Below, in pieces: positions 1 through 11,940 of a stretch of 64,000 nt of DNA (position 1 is its first letter; each line of letters opens with the position of its first letter). The DNA comes from Lunularia cruciata (Eukaryota > Streptophyta > Marchantiopsida > Lunulariales > Lunulariaceae). A program made the translations under genes and the position numbers. A model generated the notes under the pieces. The model was not told the DNA's origin. It saw nothing but the letters and a program-made list of their open reading frames with translations, and did not search any database. The stretch lies in assembly GCA_948567375.1 (NCBI GenBank), contig OX419758.1:12281001-12345000 (forward strand), written 5' to 3'.

Positions 1-733
1 CTATTTTGATGTTGACCCCGAGAAAAGGGCACTCCAATAGTAAGTTACAGCGACCACACATTTTTGAGACATCCTGTCTTGTCAGATAAAGTCTCGTCTT
101 ATGAATCCCGGTCTTCATAACATTCCATCGGATGCCGAGAGAAGCGGATTCAGAGAAATGTGGTTCCTGAATCTTTCCATCAGATCCGTTCGAAGCTTGC
201 GACGTTGCAGCATTGGTATCTGATGGGTCACCTTACGGTCATGGTTGGTTGTGATCATAGAAACTACTCGGAGATATACATCATGATCGAGACTGTCCTT
301 TTCTACTCCCGTGACTGTGCAGCCTGCTTGCTTTCATTTTAAGTCTCGTGTCGAAGTATATCCGTGTGTCAGCTGCAATTCTCCAATGCGCTCGATCATG
401 ATGGGCTAGAGAATCAATACCGATTTGCTAGTACTTAAGTTCTAACGACCAAACAGACATGGGAAAGAAGTGCAGCTTTCGAGCTCGTGGACTGACGTAA
501 CATAGCCGGTACTGTAAAGAGATAACCGTTTCTACTCATCCAAACGTTCAAAAGCTGCTCTGATTTCGATGCCCCAACGTCCATAGCCACATCTACACTC
601 GACCACGGAACTCAACTCCTGGAAAGACAATACATGATGAAATCTTCCCAAAATACAGGAACTGAGGTGAGATCTCTCACTAGTCATCTTTCTGAGTGAC
701 ACTAACGATTGCTTACGAGTAGGATGAAGTCAG
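1..733. other. Stretch without a recognised gene
   Basis: I see no coding signal that I recognise. Base composition is mixed and CpG is present, unlike the CpG-poor fossil elements further on. The 60-residue open frame near 160-342 has no recognisable motif and is likely chance. The sequence just before 734 may belong to the upstream part of the LINE that follows, but I cannot show it. Confidence 0.5.
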
Positions 734-1441
734 ATGCATAACAAATCATACTCTCATGTACCCATATGCATTTTCACACTCACTTGTGAGTGTGGTTCTA
801 CATTAGATGCAGCGGCGGCCCACATGACACGGTGTCCTTCTGGAGGACCGAGGATAGCTACCCATGATGTCATTAGAGACATAGTGTTTGCTATGGCACG
901 AGAGAATGGATACTTGGTTTGGAGGGAGCGTTCGTATGCTTTGCAGACGACACATGTCAGGGCAGAGTTATACTTGGTCCGAGATGATCAGGTGACAGTA
1001 GCGGATGTCGTGGTCACCGACCCTACGCGGGATACAGTTTCGGAGGGAGTGATTACCCACCCCGTAGATGGGCGACGAGTGCAGCAGGGGGTCGCAAGGT
1101 CTCCAAGTATAGGGGCATGCAGCGAGGTCACCTCTTTGTTCCTCTAGCCTTGGAGTTATATGGAGCGATGGACACGGCATTTGACACATTTGTTAGGGAG
1201 TGCGCGGGAGCTTATCATGTGAGGCGACAGGGGTACCACTCTCACTCTCATATTTTGTAGCATATTTTAGACAGCGTGTGTCCATTGCTCTACAGAGGGC
1301 AGTGGCCGGTGCAATCCATAGGAGAGCAATCACATTAGGTGATGTTTCTTCGGATGCTCCAATTGTGTGTAGATCGTACGACTTGCATAGCTCGGATATC
1401 TTAGGTGCAGTAGGGCATCTTAGGTGCAGTAGGGCAGATTT
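734..1441 (+). pseudogene. LINE reverse transcriptase C-terminal part: zinc knuckle plus restriction-like endonuclease
   Basis: This is the 3' coding end of a non-LTR retrotransposon. The first frame shows a knuckle of the form C-x-CG-x2-LD-x5-H-x3-CP followed by GG and HDVIRD, then an ADVVVTDPTR segment. Both are typical of the C-terminal restriction-like endonuclease (RLE) region of R2/Dualen-like LINEs. The reading then continues in another frame (GHLFVPLALELYGA) and again in a third (FRQRVSIALQRAVAGAIHRR), so at least two frameshifts and one stop break it. No RT core is present upstream; the copy is 5'-truncated. A second copy at 38362-39117 covers the same segment on the other strand. 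RLE assignment is from motif spacing only. Confidence 0.65.
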
Positions 1442-1550
1442 CTCATACAGACTCTATTGGAGCTTAGCCCCATGTTACCTTTTTTGTCTCTCCCTTGTAC
1501 CGCTTGATGGGGTCTTCCCATCCTTGATTTTTCCTACGCGCTCGCCTTTT
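1442..1550 (+). repeat. LINE 3' untranslated tail with two hairpins
   Basis: This segment recurs at least ten times in the window, usually alone. It holds two inverted repeats: a GGGGCTTAGCCCC-type hairpin (here GGAGCTTAGCCCC) and GATGGGGTCTTCCCATC. It ends with ACGCGGTCGCCTT (here with one change) and has no long poly-A tail. The repeated occurrence of this exact 3' block, with target duplications at several copies, shows it is the 3' end recognised by the LINE reverse transcriptase. Confidence 0.75.
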
Positions 1551-2927
1551 TCTATGTACCCGTATAGATTATGTTTAATCATAAGATAATTGGCCCACAC
1601 GAGTCAGATGAACATACACGTCAACATTGGAACGAAGTAAACGTGATCAGAATGATCTGCTTTGAAAGCCAGGTCACAACTACTTCAGCTTGTTTGTTTC
1701 AGGCTTGTGCGATTTTTCATTACAGATTTTAAACCGATATTTCCTAGAGTATTTGATAGGAATATTATGTGAATTTTTGGTGATAATATTGGACCAGGGT
1801 GGACCCGACCGAAGTGGTTAGGAGAGAAAGAACAGTACAGAGATTCTTGAACTGCGTTTAGTACTGTACGCTTGGCCGCTTCCAAGTTATTAGTGTAACA
1901 TTCGTTACGACATCCTCGTGCGTCTCTGTCATTCCAACGGGTAACGTAAACCTTATTTGACACGAAGTTTGTGTATCTAGCTGAGGTAGTTCTCCCTCTT
2001 GTTCCCTCTCATTAAGGGTAATGATCCTCATTCTTGAGAAAACCTACAGGGTTTAACGTCCAAATTTCCTGATGCTGAGACGAATCCAGGTACAGTACAT
2101 AGGCCCCAACCTTTTGCTCTTGTTAGTCGAGCTCAAAGTCTTTTTCATAAGAAAACATTGTCGCGCTCGTCACATACATGTAAGATGGGTTCTATCAAAT
2201 CTAGTTCCTTGCGACCTTTCTTCCCTTGATAAAAGGATAATCCTCCCACATGCACTCCCATTTGACTTGTTACAATCATACGCCGAATCCCTGGACTGGG
2301 TATTTGAGACGATTATTAGATTGTTTTTATCACTCGTTGCTAAGGTCCTTACAATCATCTTATCAAGAGCAACTGCAAAAAGTGCTCCTCCATCGTTTAT
2401 AGAAAAGTATCAAGCCGGGTTCCTGTTGATAATCTGTTGATCGTCTGAATCATCCGAATCTGAATACTCCGTTCTTCTTGAAGACTCTCCACTTTCTTGA
2501 CCTGAACTGTGAGAAGCTCCAGTGAACCAGCTCAACAAACTGCCACTCACCACACTACGTGATGACCTGCATAGACCAAGTTCAGTTCCATGTGAATTTT
2601 CAGTGAAACAGTCTTCATAAGATGTTATTGAGGATCAGTCACTAGTACATGTAAGTGAAGTGAGAGAGACAAAGAGGAAGAAGGAGCATAAAGACTCATC
2701 ATTGCTATAAAGGAGACATGTATCCTCTAAAGTGCTGACGACATACAAGTGCTGACGACAGGGAGTAAAGTCTGGATATAGAGCGAGACCAAAACATATC
2801 CTGATTCCGATCCATGGCGACTCGAATCGGTCAATGAAGGCATATGAATATATTAAATCCCCAAGACAAGTCGTTGGGAGTACGCAAGGCTTCGTGACGA
2901 GAGCCGACTTTAATGAAGGTATCTAGG
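1551..2927. other. Stretch without a recognised gene
   Basis: Open frames at 1685-1963 (minus) and 2072-2440 (plus) have no motif I recognise, and low-complexity composition does not favour either. A short direct repeat AGTGCTGACGACA occurs twice near 2731-2763. Nothing else is supported. Confidence 0.5.
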
Positions 2928-2935
2928 AGTATACT

Positions 2936-3918
2936 CAGGCCTGCCTATAATCGCCTATTATAGGCATAATCCGCAATCCGAAAAATCCGCAAATCCGATT
3001 ACATTACCTAAATTAGTTTTAATATAGACGCCGTTTCCAAATTAATTTAGGTGCAGTTTCTAAAAGAATTTATAATTCTCGTCTATTGGCTTTCAATCTC
3101 GAAGGTCAATAAACTAGAATTAGAAATTTGCATGGTGCAACAAGAGGTGTATTTCAGATCAATCTAGATATTATAATACAAGATGCAAAGTTGCTACTCA
3201 GTTATCATAATACGCAAGTTAACCTAAACTGCTTGGCCTGCAGCACACCATCGAGTCCAAAGTCCGATCTACTTTCAAAGGTGATGATCACCTTTCTCCC
3301 ACCTCAGAATAGAGAAGTCAGAGAAGTAAGACACCACTGTACTCGGGAAAGACAGTTGCAATGCCGCCACAAAACTAGACCATGCTTGGAAACCGAGCAC
3401 TGGGCAAGGTCCATGCATTGTCAAAGGATATCTTTTGGTTACAACCATCAATGCACTCCTGCAACACAGGCTCATTGCAGTGAGCTCGAAGAAGAGCTTC
3501 ATGCTCATTAGCAATGAAGTCTATTTGTGTGGCCAAGTATTGATGCTGCAAGCAAAAGCTCTGTCTACGCGTCTCACGAATGAAATGAAATCTGCCGCAG
3601 AAACACGAACAAGCTCCTGCTGTAAAACAGGTGGTAGTGCAAATGGATTGATGAATGGCTGTTGTCTGCATCCCTGCTGCACTACAATTCCCTCCATGTT
3701 AGTACATGTTTCAATAAAGACTAGACCACCATCTTGCAACAACTCTATTTTAGAAACTCACAAGAATTACTTTAGGTCATTTAGGTCCCAACTGATTGAT
3801 GATGAGACATCATCAGGCAGTCTAATGAGGTTTTGCCATGGTGCGGGCCTTAACTTAGACTCCTCACAAGAATTACTTTAGACGCCAGAAACCATACCCG
3901 CCTATTATAAGCAGCCTG
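2936..3918. mobile_element. Non-autonomous hAT-like DNA transposon
   Basis: The two ends are inverted repeats: the left reads CAGGCCTGCCTATAAT and the right, read on the other strand, CAGGCTGCTTATAAT. The element is flanked by a perfect 8-bp duplication AGTATACT at 2928-2935 and 3919-3926. An 8-bp duplication with a CAGG-type end fits the hAT superfamily. The 983-bp body has no recognisable transposase, so it would depend on one made elsewhere. The left end also contains its own palindrome (CCTATAAT/ATTATAGG). An internal direct repeat TCACAAGAATTACTTTAG lies near 3758 and 3866. Several open frames of up to 148 codons overlap in the body and look like chance. Confidence 0.75.
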
Positions 3919-3963
3919 AGTATACTATATTCTGTGAATGCATGGATTTGCTTGTTTACTCTA

Positions 3964-4032
3964 CTCCGAGCGAAAAGCGACCGCGTAGGATAACAAGAAG
4001 GAGGGGAAGCCCATCAAGCCGTACAAGAAGGA
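3964..4032 (-). mobile_element. Truncated LINE tail
   Basis: A 69-bp antisense copy of the LINE 3' tail (GCGACCGCGTAGG to the CATCAAGCCGTACAAG block), flanked by an 11-bp duplication TGTTTACTCTA at 3953-3963 and 4033-4043. Only the last part of the LINE was copied. Confidence 0.75.
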
Positions 4033-4043
4033 TGTTTACTCTA

Positions 4044-6175
4044 TTCGCGTCATCTTCGAGCTAAGACCTTTCGTCACCACGATCATGTTTCAAGTGACAT
4101 GTGATAGGATGACGGATGAACCACCTGAGACAAGAAGCACCAAACACAAAAGACATGAGATGGATCGATTGAATCAACAGGAGCAACGACTAATCAGTCC
4201 CAGACACATCTAAATTCATGGGCGTCATCAGGTCTCAGGTGAAAACCGCGAATATGCTACTTTCCGAAACATAACTTATGGATAGAGTTTGTCCTGTTAT
4301 TCAGACACAGCTCGTACCGGGTTTCCAGCCCCGAACGCGTCGAGACTGGAACCACCTTTCACCTATTGGAATCCGGGTTCTAACGCGGTGCTGGTAGCCC
4401 CACTTCTGTAGGGGATGAAATCGTCCACGAGGATGTATTCATTACCTTGGAATCAGATCATCGGCACGCGAACAAATCATGATTTCGTATAACGGTCCGA
4501 CGTATCGTGCATTCTCGTAATTGATATTGTACTTTCGTGAAAGATAATTGTAAACTCTAGTCAAAGTCAATCTGATTAGCAAGATTTTGAGCTTTGGTAT
4601 TTAGTACATAAAGTAGGACAATTGCAGAAAGTGAAATGCATGCATACGGTGGAAAGAATTGGGAACTCCTCCTTCAAAGGCGAAGAGTGGAGGCAGAGTG
4701 ACTGGAGAGAAGCGAAATGCTGAAGGTGGAAGACAAGCAAAAGTACAATTTCCCTTAAGTTATTTCTCTTTCCAACGTAGACATAGATTCCCTGTCTCGA
4801 TGAATCAATTTTGAGGAAACGTCATGCGTCTAATTTTAGAGAGAGAATCTCTCTATCAGAAGATCGATGGTTATTCCATGGCATGCTGTATTTTTTAAAC
4901 TAAGAAAGAAAACGCAATTAGTCTGGGTAGAAGGACTTCACCATATATTGAACAGGTGAAAAGAGTCGGCTTTGAAGTTCGAACGTCACGTTAGACATAA
5001 AGACAACTGACGAAAGAAATCCTAACTGTTCTTATAACACATCAAAGGCAAAGAGTGATTGTCTATGTCAAACACCTGAAGCGTAACTTCGGATTATTTG
5101 TTACTAAATGAACAAGATTGCTTAAATGAGGGTGATGTCCTAAGGAAGTGATTCTCAACGAAAACCTATTCGAAGTGACCTGTACAATGAAATCTGATTT
5201 CGAGTTACACTTCCATATAGAAGAGCGTTGAAGTGTACTTTGCTACTGCAATATGGGCCACCATGAAAGTGAGTGAAGTTTGGTCGAATCAACAAGGAAA
5301 ACGTGTTTTCCGAACAGGTTTATGAAATCATGTTGCCCCAATTCGTGACGTATTCTATTTGACTCGATACACGATGCACGAGAGCAGCCTACAGTATAGA
5401 GAATTTGCTGAGGACACAGGCTTTTACCAGTATCGTCAACTAAGGAACTAAGGATGAGCACTATGCCTGTTCAAGTATCGATACACTATGAACGATATAT
5501 ATATCCACAAGAAAGGGGAAAGTAATACAAGGCACCACCAAGTGCAAAGTGTAAAAATAGCGCGATGCCCACCAATCCCAAGCAACAATGAAAGAAACAG
5601 AAACAAGGCCCCAAAAGCACACCAAGGGAAAAAGGACATTGATAACAAGCCCCAAGGAAGCAAAGGAGAGGGAAGCAAAGTCAAGTCTACTCCTGAACTT
5701 CCTACTAAAGATACTCCAATGGTAAGTGGGGAAGATCCTAGCGAGTTGGGTGTTCCAACTGCTTGTCATTGAAGACCCAAAGCCTCAGCACATTGTAAAA
5801 TGACAGTACATGTTATTTATAGTAGGTAGTACGTATGGTTGGGGAGGCACCCAATGCACCTCTCCTCTGCAAGGAATCTTGTTATGTCTCCTTGCGGAGC
5901 CAGTCAAAGTGATGGTGAAGTTGTCCAAAAATCTCAATCTCCACAAGGACAAAGATGTTCAAGGATAACCAGGAGACGCATAGTGGTACTCCTTACCCCT
6001 GGAGGAAATGGTCACAACTGCTCTGCCTATGCACCTACCTGTACCAATGACTTTGATCGTAAGGTGTTAGACATAACTACATCATGCAAGGTGCAACAAC
6101 CAACCGTGAAAGTAACAATATCTGCTCACAACCTATGGATAGGTGGTCATGGTAGATCCAACCATCTATCATACT
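4044..6175. other. Stretch without a recognised gene
   Basis: No domain is recognisable. An open frame at 5488-5772 (plus, 94 codons) encodes a lysine-rich polar peptide (KKGE, SKGEGSKVKS) and a frame at 5839-6273 runs into the LTR that follows. Neither has a family I know, and the antisense frames over the same place are equally long. They could be an exon of a host gene cut by the insertion stack, but nothing shows this. Confidence 0.4.
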
Positions 6176-6258
6176 TCGAGGATAGGAGAACCCCCAAGAG
6201 AAACAAAAGAGAGAAAACACAAAGCTTCACATTCAATACTCCGATGCCCCAAAGGAAC

Positions 6259-6706
6259 TATAAAGCCATTTGAAGTGTCGCAGCTAGATTCCTTGGATGC
6301 TAGAGTAGTAGTGTTGGTAGTCAAAGGTATTTTGGTAGTTACTCATAGATTTCATGTTGATGGTCAGATTTCATGTTCACTTTATTGACTACATGGTGGG
6401 GCCAACTATCACTTGCACCATTTGCACCGTCGAGTGTGTTGTTAAAAGGACAATTAGGATTGGAGATCTAGGTCAAAATCAAAGGTATACCCTTGAAGTG
6501 CAGCTCTAGAGAGCTCACTTCTTTGATGTTGAGTCTTTGAGTTCCTAGCTATGGTAGATAGAAACCCAGCGACCATCATCTATAGTCTCTTGGCTAGAGT
6601 GGGTGTGGCTTGACTATAATCAATATTCAATTGTTGGCAGATTGTTGAGTGAATGATCAAGTACTGATCTGATGTGAGTTGCTTCAAGTTGATGAAGAAT
6701 TGATTA
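6259..6706 (+). repeat. 5' terminal repeat a of element A
   Basis: It aligns with the 448-bp repeat a of E from its first bases (TATAAAGCCATTTG here, TGTCACGCCATTTG in E) to TGATTA at the inner end. Shared landmarks include the GGTGGGGCC block, the CTAGAGAGCTCACTTC hairpin arm and GTGGGTGTGGCTTGACT. Repeat b is absent at this end, as in E. Confidence 0.75.
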
Positions 6707-7834
6707 TATTAGAGAAGTGAGAGTCAAAGGAAATTGGGTGCAAGATCTGAGGGTGTTGGTGGTATCTCCAAGCTTGGTTGATCGTTGGTACCTTGATCAC
6801 TGTTCAAATTTCCCTTAGAGTGATTATATGCAAAAAAGTTGGCCAAATTTCCATGAGAATAGAGTCAATTTTAAGTAGAAGTGTTCATTTTGAGCTTAGG
6901 AATGGAAAGTAGGGCCAATTTGGAGTGAGTTGAGCTCAAAATCCAAAATTGAAGATGGAGTTGGGAACCCATCCTCACAAATTCAAAATTTGGAAATCCC
7001 TATCCTTCCAATTTGGCTTGAGTGGAGATTTAGTGGAGGATTCAGTAGTCAACATTTATGTCAAATTTTATGTAAGATTTGGTGGAGAAATTATGTCAAA
7101 TTTTGGCCATAGGAAGTTTGATCTCATTCTTAGTGATCCTCATAGCTTAGGAAGTAGATAGATATCAAATAGCCTAGGAAGTAGATAGATATATCAAATG
7201 CCAAATGGTGGCAGAGTCAATATGGTATTGATTTATGAGATGGAGTGTTTCATTTAGCCTTCTTTTGATTGCCCCTTCATTCTTTGCTTCTTATTTGTGC
7301 ACCATGTTTGTGTGAGGTACCATAACTTTAAAGCATTGGTATTCTAGTCTGCACTCGATTGTGAGGTTGGAATGATGACCAATCAAACTACTTATGTTTG
7401 TCTCTAATGAGACAGGAAGTGATGACCTACACATCGTGAGAATGCATTTTGTGATGGTAGATTACAAGCCACCTTTTCTCCTAGTGTATTTTTCTTGGTT
7501 AGAGCTACCTTAGTGGGTGGTGTTCAATTGGTGGTGGCACTTAGTGTTGGCATTTGGTAGTGATTCTTGGTAGGGTACTTATGGTGGTTATGGTTTCGGT
7601 TTGAGTTACTTTGTCATAATGGAGTTCTTTGTGGATTGTCAAGGAGATATCTTGGTAATACACATCGGGTAGATTGACGCTCTATATTAGTGTGTATCTC
7701 TGATCCTAAGGTGGGAGGAAATTGACTTTGAGTTGAGTTTGACATAATTCAATGGAGAGCGTACTTGGTGTGTCAATATCATGGTTGTGGAACATGGACT
7801 AGACTTATGGGGCCTTTGGAGGCCCCATGCATTA
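6707..7834 (+). other. Leader and start of gag of element A
   Basis: The leader aligns with E up to the first gag piece at about 7762-7834, which matches the LGVSAPLLWDMDEIYG segment of E gag. A strongly conserved primer-site-like motif, TGGTGGCAGAGTCA, lies at 7206-7219 just after CAAATGCCAAA, as in E. A local duplication around AGGAAGTAGATAGATAT lies at 7150-7195. The block stops at the B1 insertion, with CTTTG duplicated at 7835-7839 and 19673-19677. Confidence 0.7.
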
Positions 7835-8434
7835 CTTTGTGTAATCTTTCTAGGATAAGAGACCTTAAGAGAAACACAAAAAAAGAAATATAAGCTTCAC
7901 ACTCAATTCTTTGATACCACAAAGGAGCACTTCAGTTGTATTATATAGCAAAGTGGACTCCCCTAAAGGAAGCTCTACCCTTGGATCAAATACTTGGATT
8001 GGTGACATGTCAACAAGCTCTACCCTTAGATTAGTTGTATGCATGGGTGACATGTTGTTTCTGATCTTACATGTTTTTTGACCAGAGTGAATCTTTAGGG
8101 AATCTTGTTGTAGGAATCTCCCAGTCACATGGTGAGGTATTCGTAAAAAGCTCTTAGCTTTTTATGAGACAAACATGGGGGAGGGAAGGCCAACCTTTTC
8201 TCTATTGGGAAAGGGAATTTGCATATTATTAAGGCCTCCAAAATTGACTCTAAAGTTTTTAGGCTATTCTAGACTCCTACCCTATTAGTAGTACTCTCTT
8301 GGTGATACCCTTGTTTGATCTACTTAGTTCATTATCTATACCATCTTTCTAGATGTTACCAATCTAATTTTCACCTCTAGATCATATGTCTAGCTATTGG
8401 TATTACATTTTCAAGTTGTTTTCAACTACTACTC

Positions 8435-8859
8435 TTTAACAATATGGAATTAAGCGACGAAGTAGTAGAGCTAACAAAGTAGCAAATAAGACAAATTACC
8501 CTAAAATATTTTGGAAGTATCTAGAAAGCTTCTTGGGAATCTTTCCGGTTAGCTTAACTTGCACCTCAAGTAAGTAGATTCTAGAAAGAAGCTTCTAGAA
8601 GCTTCCAACTAGCTTAGCTTGCACGCCAAGTAGACGGTTTCTAGAAGGAAGCTTCTTGAGAAGCTTCTTGGTTAACTTGGCTTGCACTCTAAGAAAGCAG
8701 CTCAAGGAAGCTTCTTGAGAAGCTTTCCAAGAGCCTTGTATGCTACCTATAGATACCAAAGCCAAAGCTCATGCTAGGCATTCAAATTTTTCACTCATTC
8801 AAGTGTCCCAATGTGAGTTTCCATTGTCCTATTTCTCTCCTTGGTCTTGGTCTTTTACA
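8435..8859 (+). repeat. 5' LTR of C1
   Basis: A 425-bp LTR starting TTTAACAATATGG (TGTAACAATATGG in the 3' copy) and ending TCTTTTACA. The middle is packed with GAAGCTTC palindromes, and a TATA-like box (CTATAGATACC) lies near 8743-8753. It matches the 3' LTR at 19116-19540 over its whole length. Confidence 0.85.
8524..8755 (+). promoter_or_regulatory. Heat-shock-element-like array and TATA box in C1 LTR
   Basis: The LTR carries alternating GAA and TTC units. The best match, GAAGCTTCTAGAAGCTTC at 8588-8605, fits four units of the eukaryotic heat-shock element pattern (GAAnnTTCnnGAAnnTTC). Further GAAGCTTC blocks lie at about 8526, 8648-8672 and 8705-8730, followed by the TATA-like CTATAGATACC. 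The same layout is in the other three LTRs of this family (perfect block at 19269-19286 in the C1 3' LTR). Heat response is inferred from the motif only. Confidence 0.55.
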
Positions 8860-8860
8860 T

Positions 8861-8872
8861 TGGTATCAGAGC
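8861..8872 (+). other. Primer binding site of C1
   Basis: TGGTATCAGAGC directly after the LTR matches the 3' end complement of plant initiator tRNA-Met, the usual primer of plant gypsy elements. Confidence 0.9.
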
Positions 8873-9419
8873 AAGAATGGGATGGATGGAATTTATGGAC
8901 CACCGAATCCACTTCCGCCAAACCATTAGGATTTTCATGTCGAGATATTACCCAAGCATCCTTTCACACAATTCATCACCTCGTGCTTTAGGTAGGATTT
9001 TCTACATATGATCACCATGTCTAAGGAACCCTGGATACTTCCGGTTGTAACTTAGGGAGAACGGTGGACGTGTTGCATCTATGTGCCAATCAATTAGATA
9101 AATTGGAAGTAGTGGGATAGAGTACTAGCTATGGCAGCAATACCAAACATTATCAATAACAACAAGAACATATATAGAGAGTGCCAATTCAAGATGGAGA
9201 AGATCACATTTGTTTTCAAAACCCAAGGTGTTTGAAGGTAAGAATCTTCCGGGCACAATGGAGAATTTTGTGTTTGACTGCAAATGTTACTTTGAAGCCA
9301 CCAATCTTCAAGATGAATGAAAATAGATTCTCTTGGACTCTAGCCAATTATATGGTGTGGCAAAAATTTGGTGGTGATTCCGAGTGGAGCGAGCGGAATA
9401 ACAAATTGTTGCACCAATT

Positions 9420-9905
9420 TTGACATGGATAGAATTCAAGGATACAATATTGGGTTGGTTTCAAACTATAAATGCCACCCGAGCTGCACGAGATAAATTG
9501 GCGGAGTTGATGCAAGTTGACTTAGTAAGGAGCTACATCACACAATTTCAGAACATCATCATGCAGATTCCAGATATACAAGAAGGTCAAGTTCTAGATC
9601 AATTTGTCCGGGGATGGAAGTCACAAACCAAATTAGAGGTGAGCATGTGGGACCCACAAAATGTAGAAGAAGCCATGCAATTGGCTAAACACTTTGATTC
9701 TTTGGTGGCAACAACTTAGTCTCAACCTCTACCTACACAAGGCCTACCAATACACTATGCACAAGTGGAAGAACCGACACCAATGGAAATTGATACTATC
9801 CAATGGAGACCACTTGGTGCAGCGAATAGAGGAAGATTGTGAAAAATAGAGGTTGTTTTTATTATCACCAAGTTGGAGATTGCATTGCTGAATGCCCACT
9901 TAGGA
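9420..9905 (+). pseudogene. C1 gag part with zinc knuckle (fossil)
   Basis: The 9420-9719 frame is a clear retrotransposon gag segment (WIEFKDTILGWF, then YITQFQNIIMQIPDI and FVRGWK). A degraded knuckle (GCFYYHQVGDCIAECP) follows at about 9848-9900. The corresponding part of C2 lies at 12739-13575. Confidence 0.8.
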
Positions 9906-10059
9906 ATAGGTAACCTCAACAAGTTGCCCAGATAGAGTTTGTAGAACAAAATGATCAGGGAAATGAGGAATCCTAGTAGGGGATGTCGAGCCACCTATTG
10001 GGAGCTTGGTTAGTTCCAATGGGATTGAAGGCTTGACCTATGCAAGTTTGCTTCATCTA

Positions 10060-11940
10060 CAAGGTACAATATCTAATCGGGGTTGTAGGATTTTGGTTGA
10101 TTTAGGAAGTTTATAAAATTGTATGTTTATGCAAGTAGCAAAGGAATTGGGTATTCCTATCAAGCCAGTGATTGGAAGTAGTTTGATGATGGCGGATGGT
10201 AGAAAGGGTTTTGCATTCTACACCTTGCATCTTGTTACCTTCAAGATTGGGAAGGAGTATTTGGAGTGTATGAGATTTGTAGTGGCACCTCTACACTATG
10301 ATATCATTCTGGGTCTACCTTGGCTTGAACGTCATAAGGTTCAATTTGATTGGAGCCAACAACAAATTCAAGTACAACACTAAGGTAGGAATTTTGGATT
10401 AGATTATCTAGCACCACTGAGTAAGACACCTAAGAATAATCAATCCCAAGATGGGAAGTTTGTCAAGAAGGTAGCCATAGAGCAAGCCTTGAAGGGAGAT
10501 GAGTCCCAAGATGGGAAGTTTGCCAAGAAGGCAACCATGGAGGAAGCTTGGAAGAGAGATGAGCCCCAGGAAGGGAAGTTGGTAAGTAAAGTAGCCATAG
10601 AGCAAGCTTTGGAGAAACATAAGTCTGTATTCATGGGATGTGGATCAAGCTTATTGCACAAGAATAATCTAAGGAGGGCCAAGAGCCTCATCAAGCAAGT
10701 GTTGATCGGATAGTAAAGGAGTTTGAGAAGTTGCAAACAACACTTACTAAGTTGTTGAAGAAGGACTTCATACGACATCCTACCTCTCCTTGCGGAGCAC
10801 CGGTACTATTTGTTTCAAAGAAGGAAGGACAACTTCATTTTTGTATTGATTATTGTGGGCTCAATAAGAAAACTGTGAAGAATTCATATCCCTTGCCTTG
10901 GATTGATGAATTACTTGATCAACTAAGTGGAGCATGTTACTTTTCAAAGTTGGATCTTTGCACCGGCTACTAGAAAATTCCTATTGATAGAGATGATGTG
11001 CAAAAGATTGCCTTTTGCATAAGGTATGGGCATTTAGAGTGCAGAGTTCTACCTTTCGGACTCACTAATGCTCTAGCGGTCTTCATGGATCATATGCATC
11101 GGGTGTTGGATAGACTATTGGATTGGTCCATGGTGGTGTTCTTGGATGATATCTTAATCTATAGTATGATAGATGTAGAACATGTGAATGATGTGCAAGA
11201 AGTCCTAAGTCAACTATGACAATGGAAATTTTACTGCAAGAAGTTGAAGTGTGCCTTTTGGCAGAAGGACGTAACCTTCTTGGGTCATAAGATCTCATCA
11301 AAGGGGATCAAGATAGAAGAAGAGAAAATCAAGACCAATACTAATTGGCCTACCCCAAAGGATGCTATAGAAGTACCGACATTTAATGGATTGGCCAATT
11401 TTAACCGATAGTTTATCCATTATTATGCTCATGTGACTTCATCATTGATTGACTTCTTGGGTAAGAAGTAGAGCTTCTAATGGACCACCAAGCCTGAAGA
11501 AGCATTCCAGAAGTTAAAGCATATGGTGTCTTCAAGACCCATTCTTCAACCATATGATCCTCAACTACCTTGTGTGGTTGATTTTGATGCTTCTAACTTT
11601 GCAATTGGAGATGTGTTACAACAAGAATTCCCAAATGGACTACAATCCATTGCCTTTGTGTCTCACCGACTAAATATAGCAAAAAGAAATTACTCTGCTT
11701 GGGATCGGGAACAACTTGCAATGGTATATGCTACCAAGGTATGGAGGCATTATCTCTTGGGGAAACAATTGATCATGCAAACTGATCACAAGCCATTGTT
11801 GCAGACCCTGCACTTGGAACACATGAAGAGTTGATATCATTGATGGGAAGAGCAACTCTAATTGTTTGACATGAAACTTGAGTACAAATTAGGTCGGTTC
11901 CATGTCATCCTTGATGCACTATCATGACAACCTGATTTGA
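10060..11940 (+). pseudogene. C1 protease, RT and RNase H region (fossil)
   Basis: The order is protease-like segment (about 10080-10380, with KELGIPIKP and LGLPWLERH), three in-frame 60-bp repeats (10443-10622), RT (10730-11290, with [14 protein letters not shown] and FLDDILIYS) and RNase H (11520-11940, with VVDFDASNFAIGDVLQQ and TDHKPLLQ). Nearly the same sequence occurs in C2. The region ends at the C2 insertion (CAAAT at 12039-12043). Confidence 0.85.

Noticed and set aside
2072-2440. 122-codon open frame
   Set aside because: No motif, and a comparable frame lies antisense; a host gene is not supported.
5488-5772. 94-codon lysine-rich open frame as a gene
   Set aside because: No known domain, no supporting context, and antisense frames of similar length.
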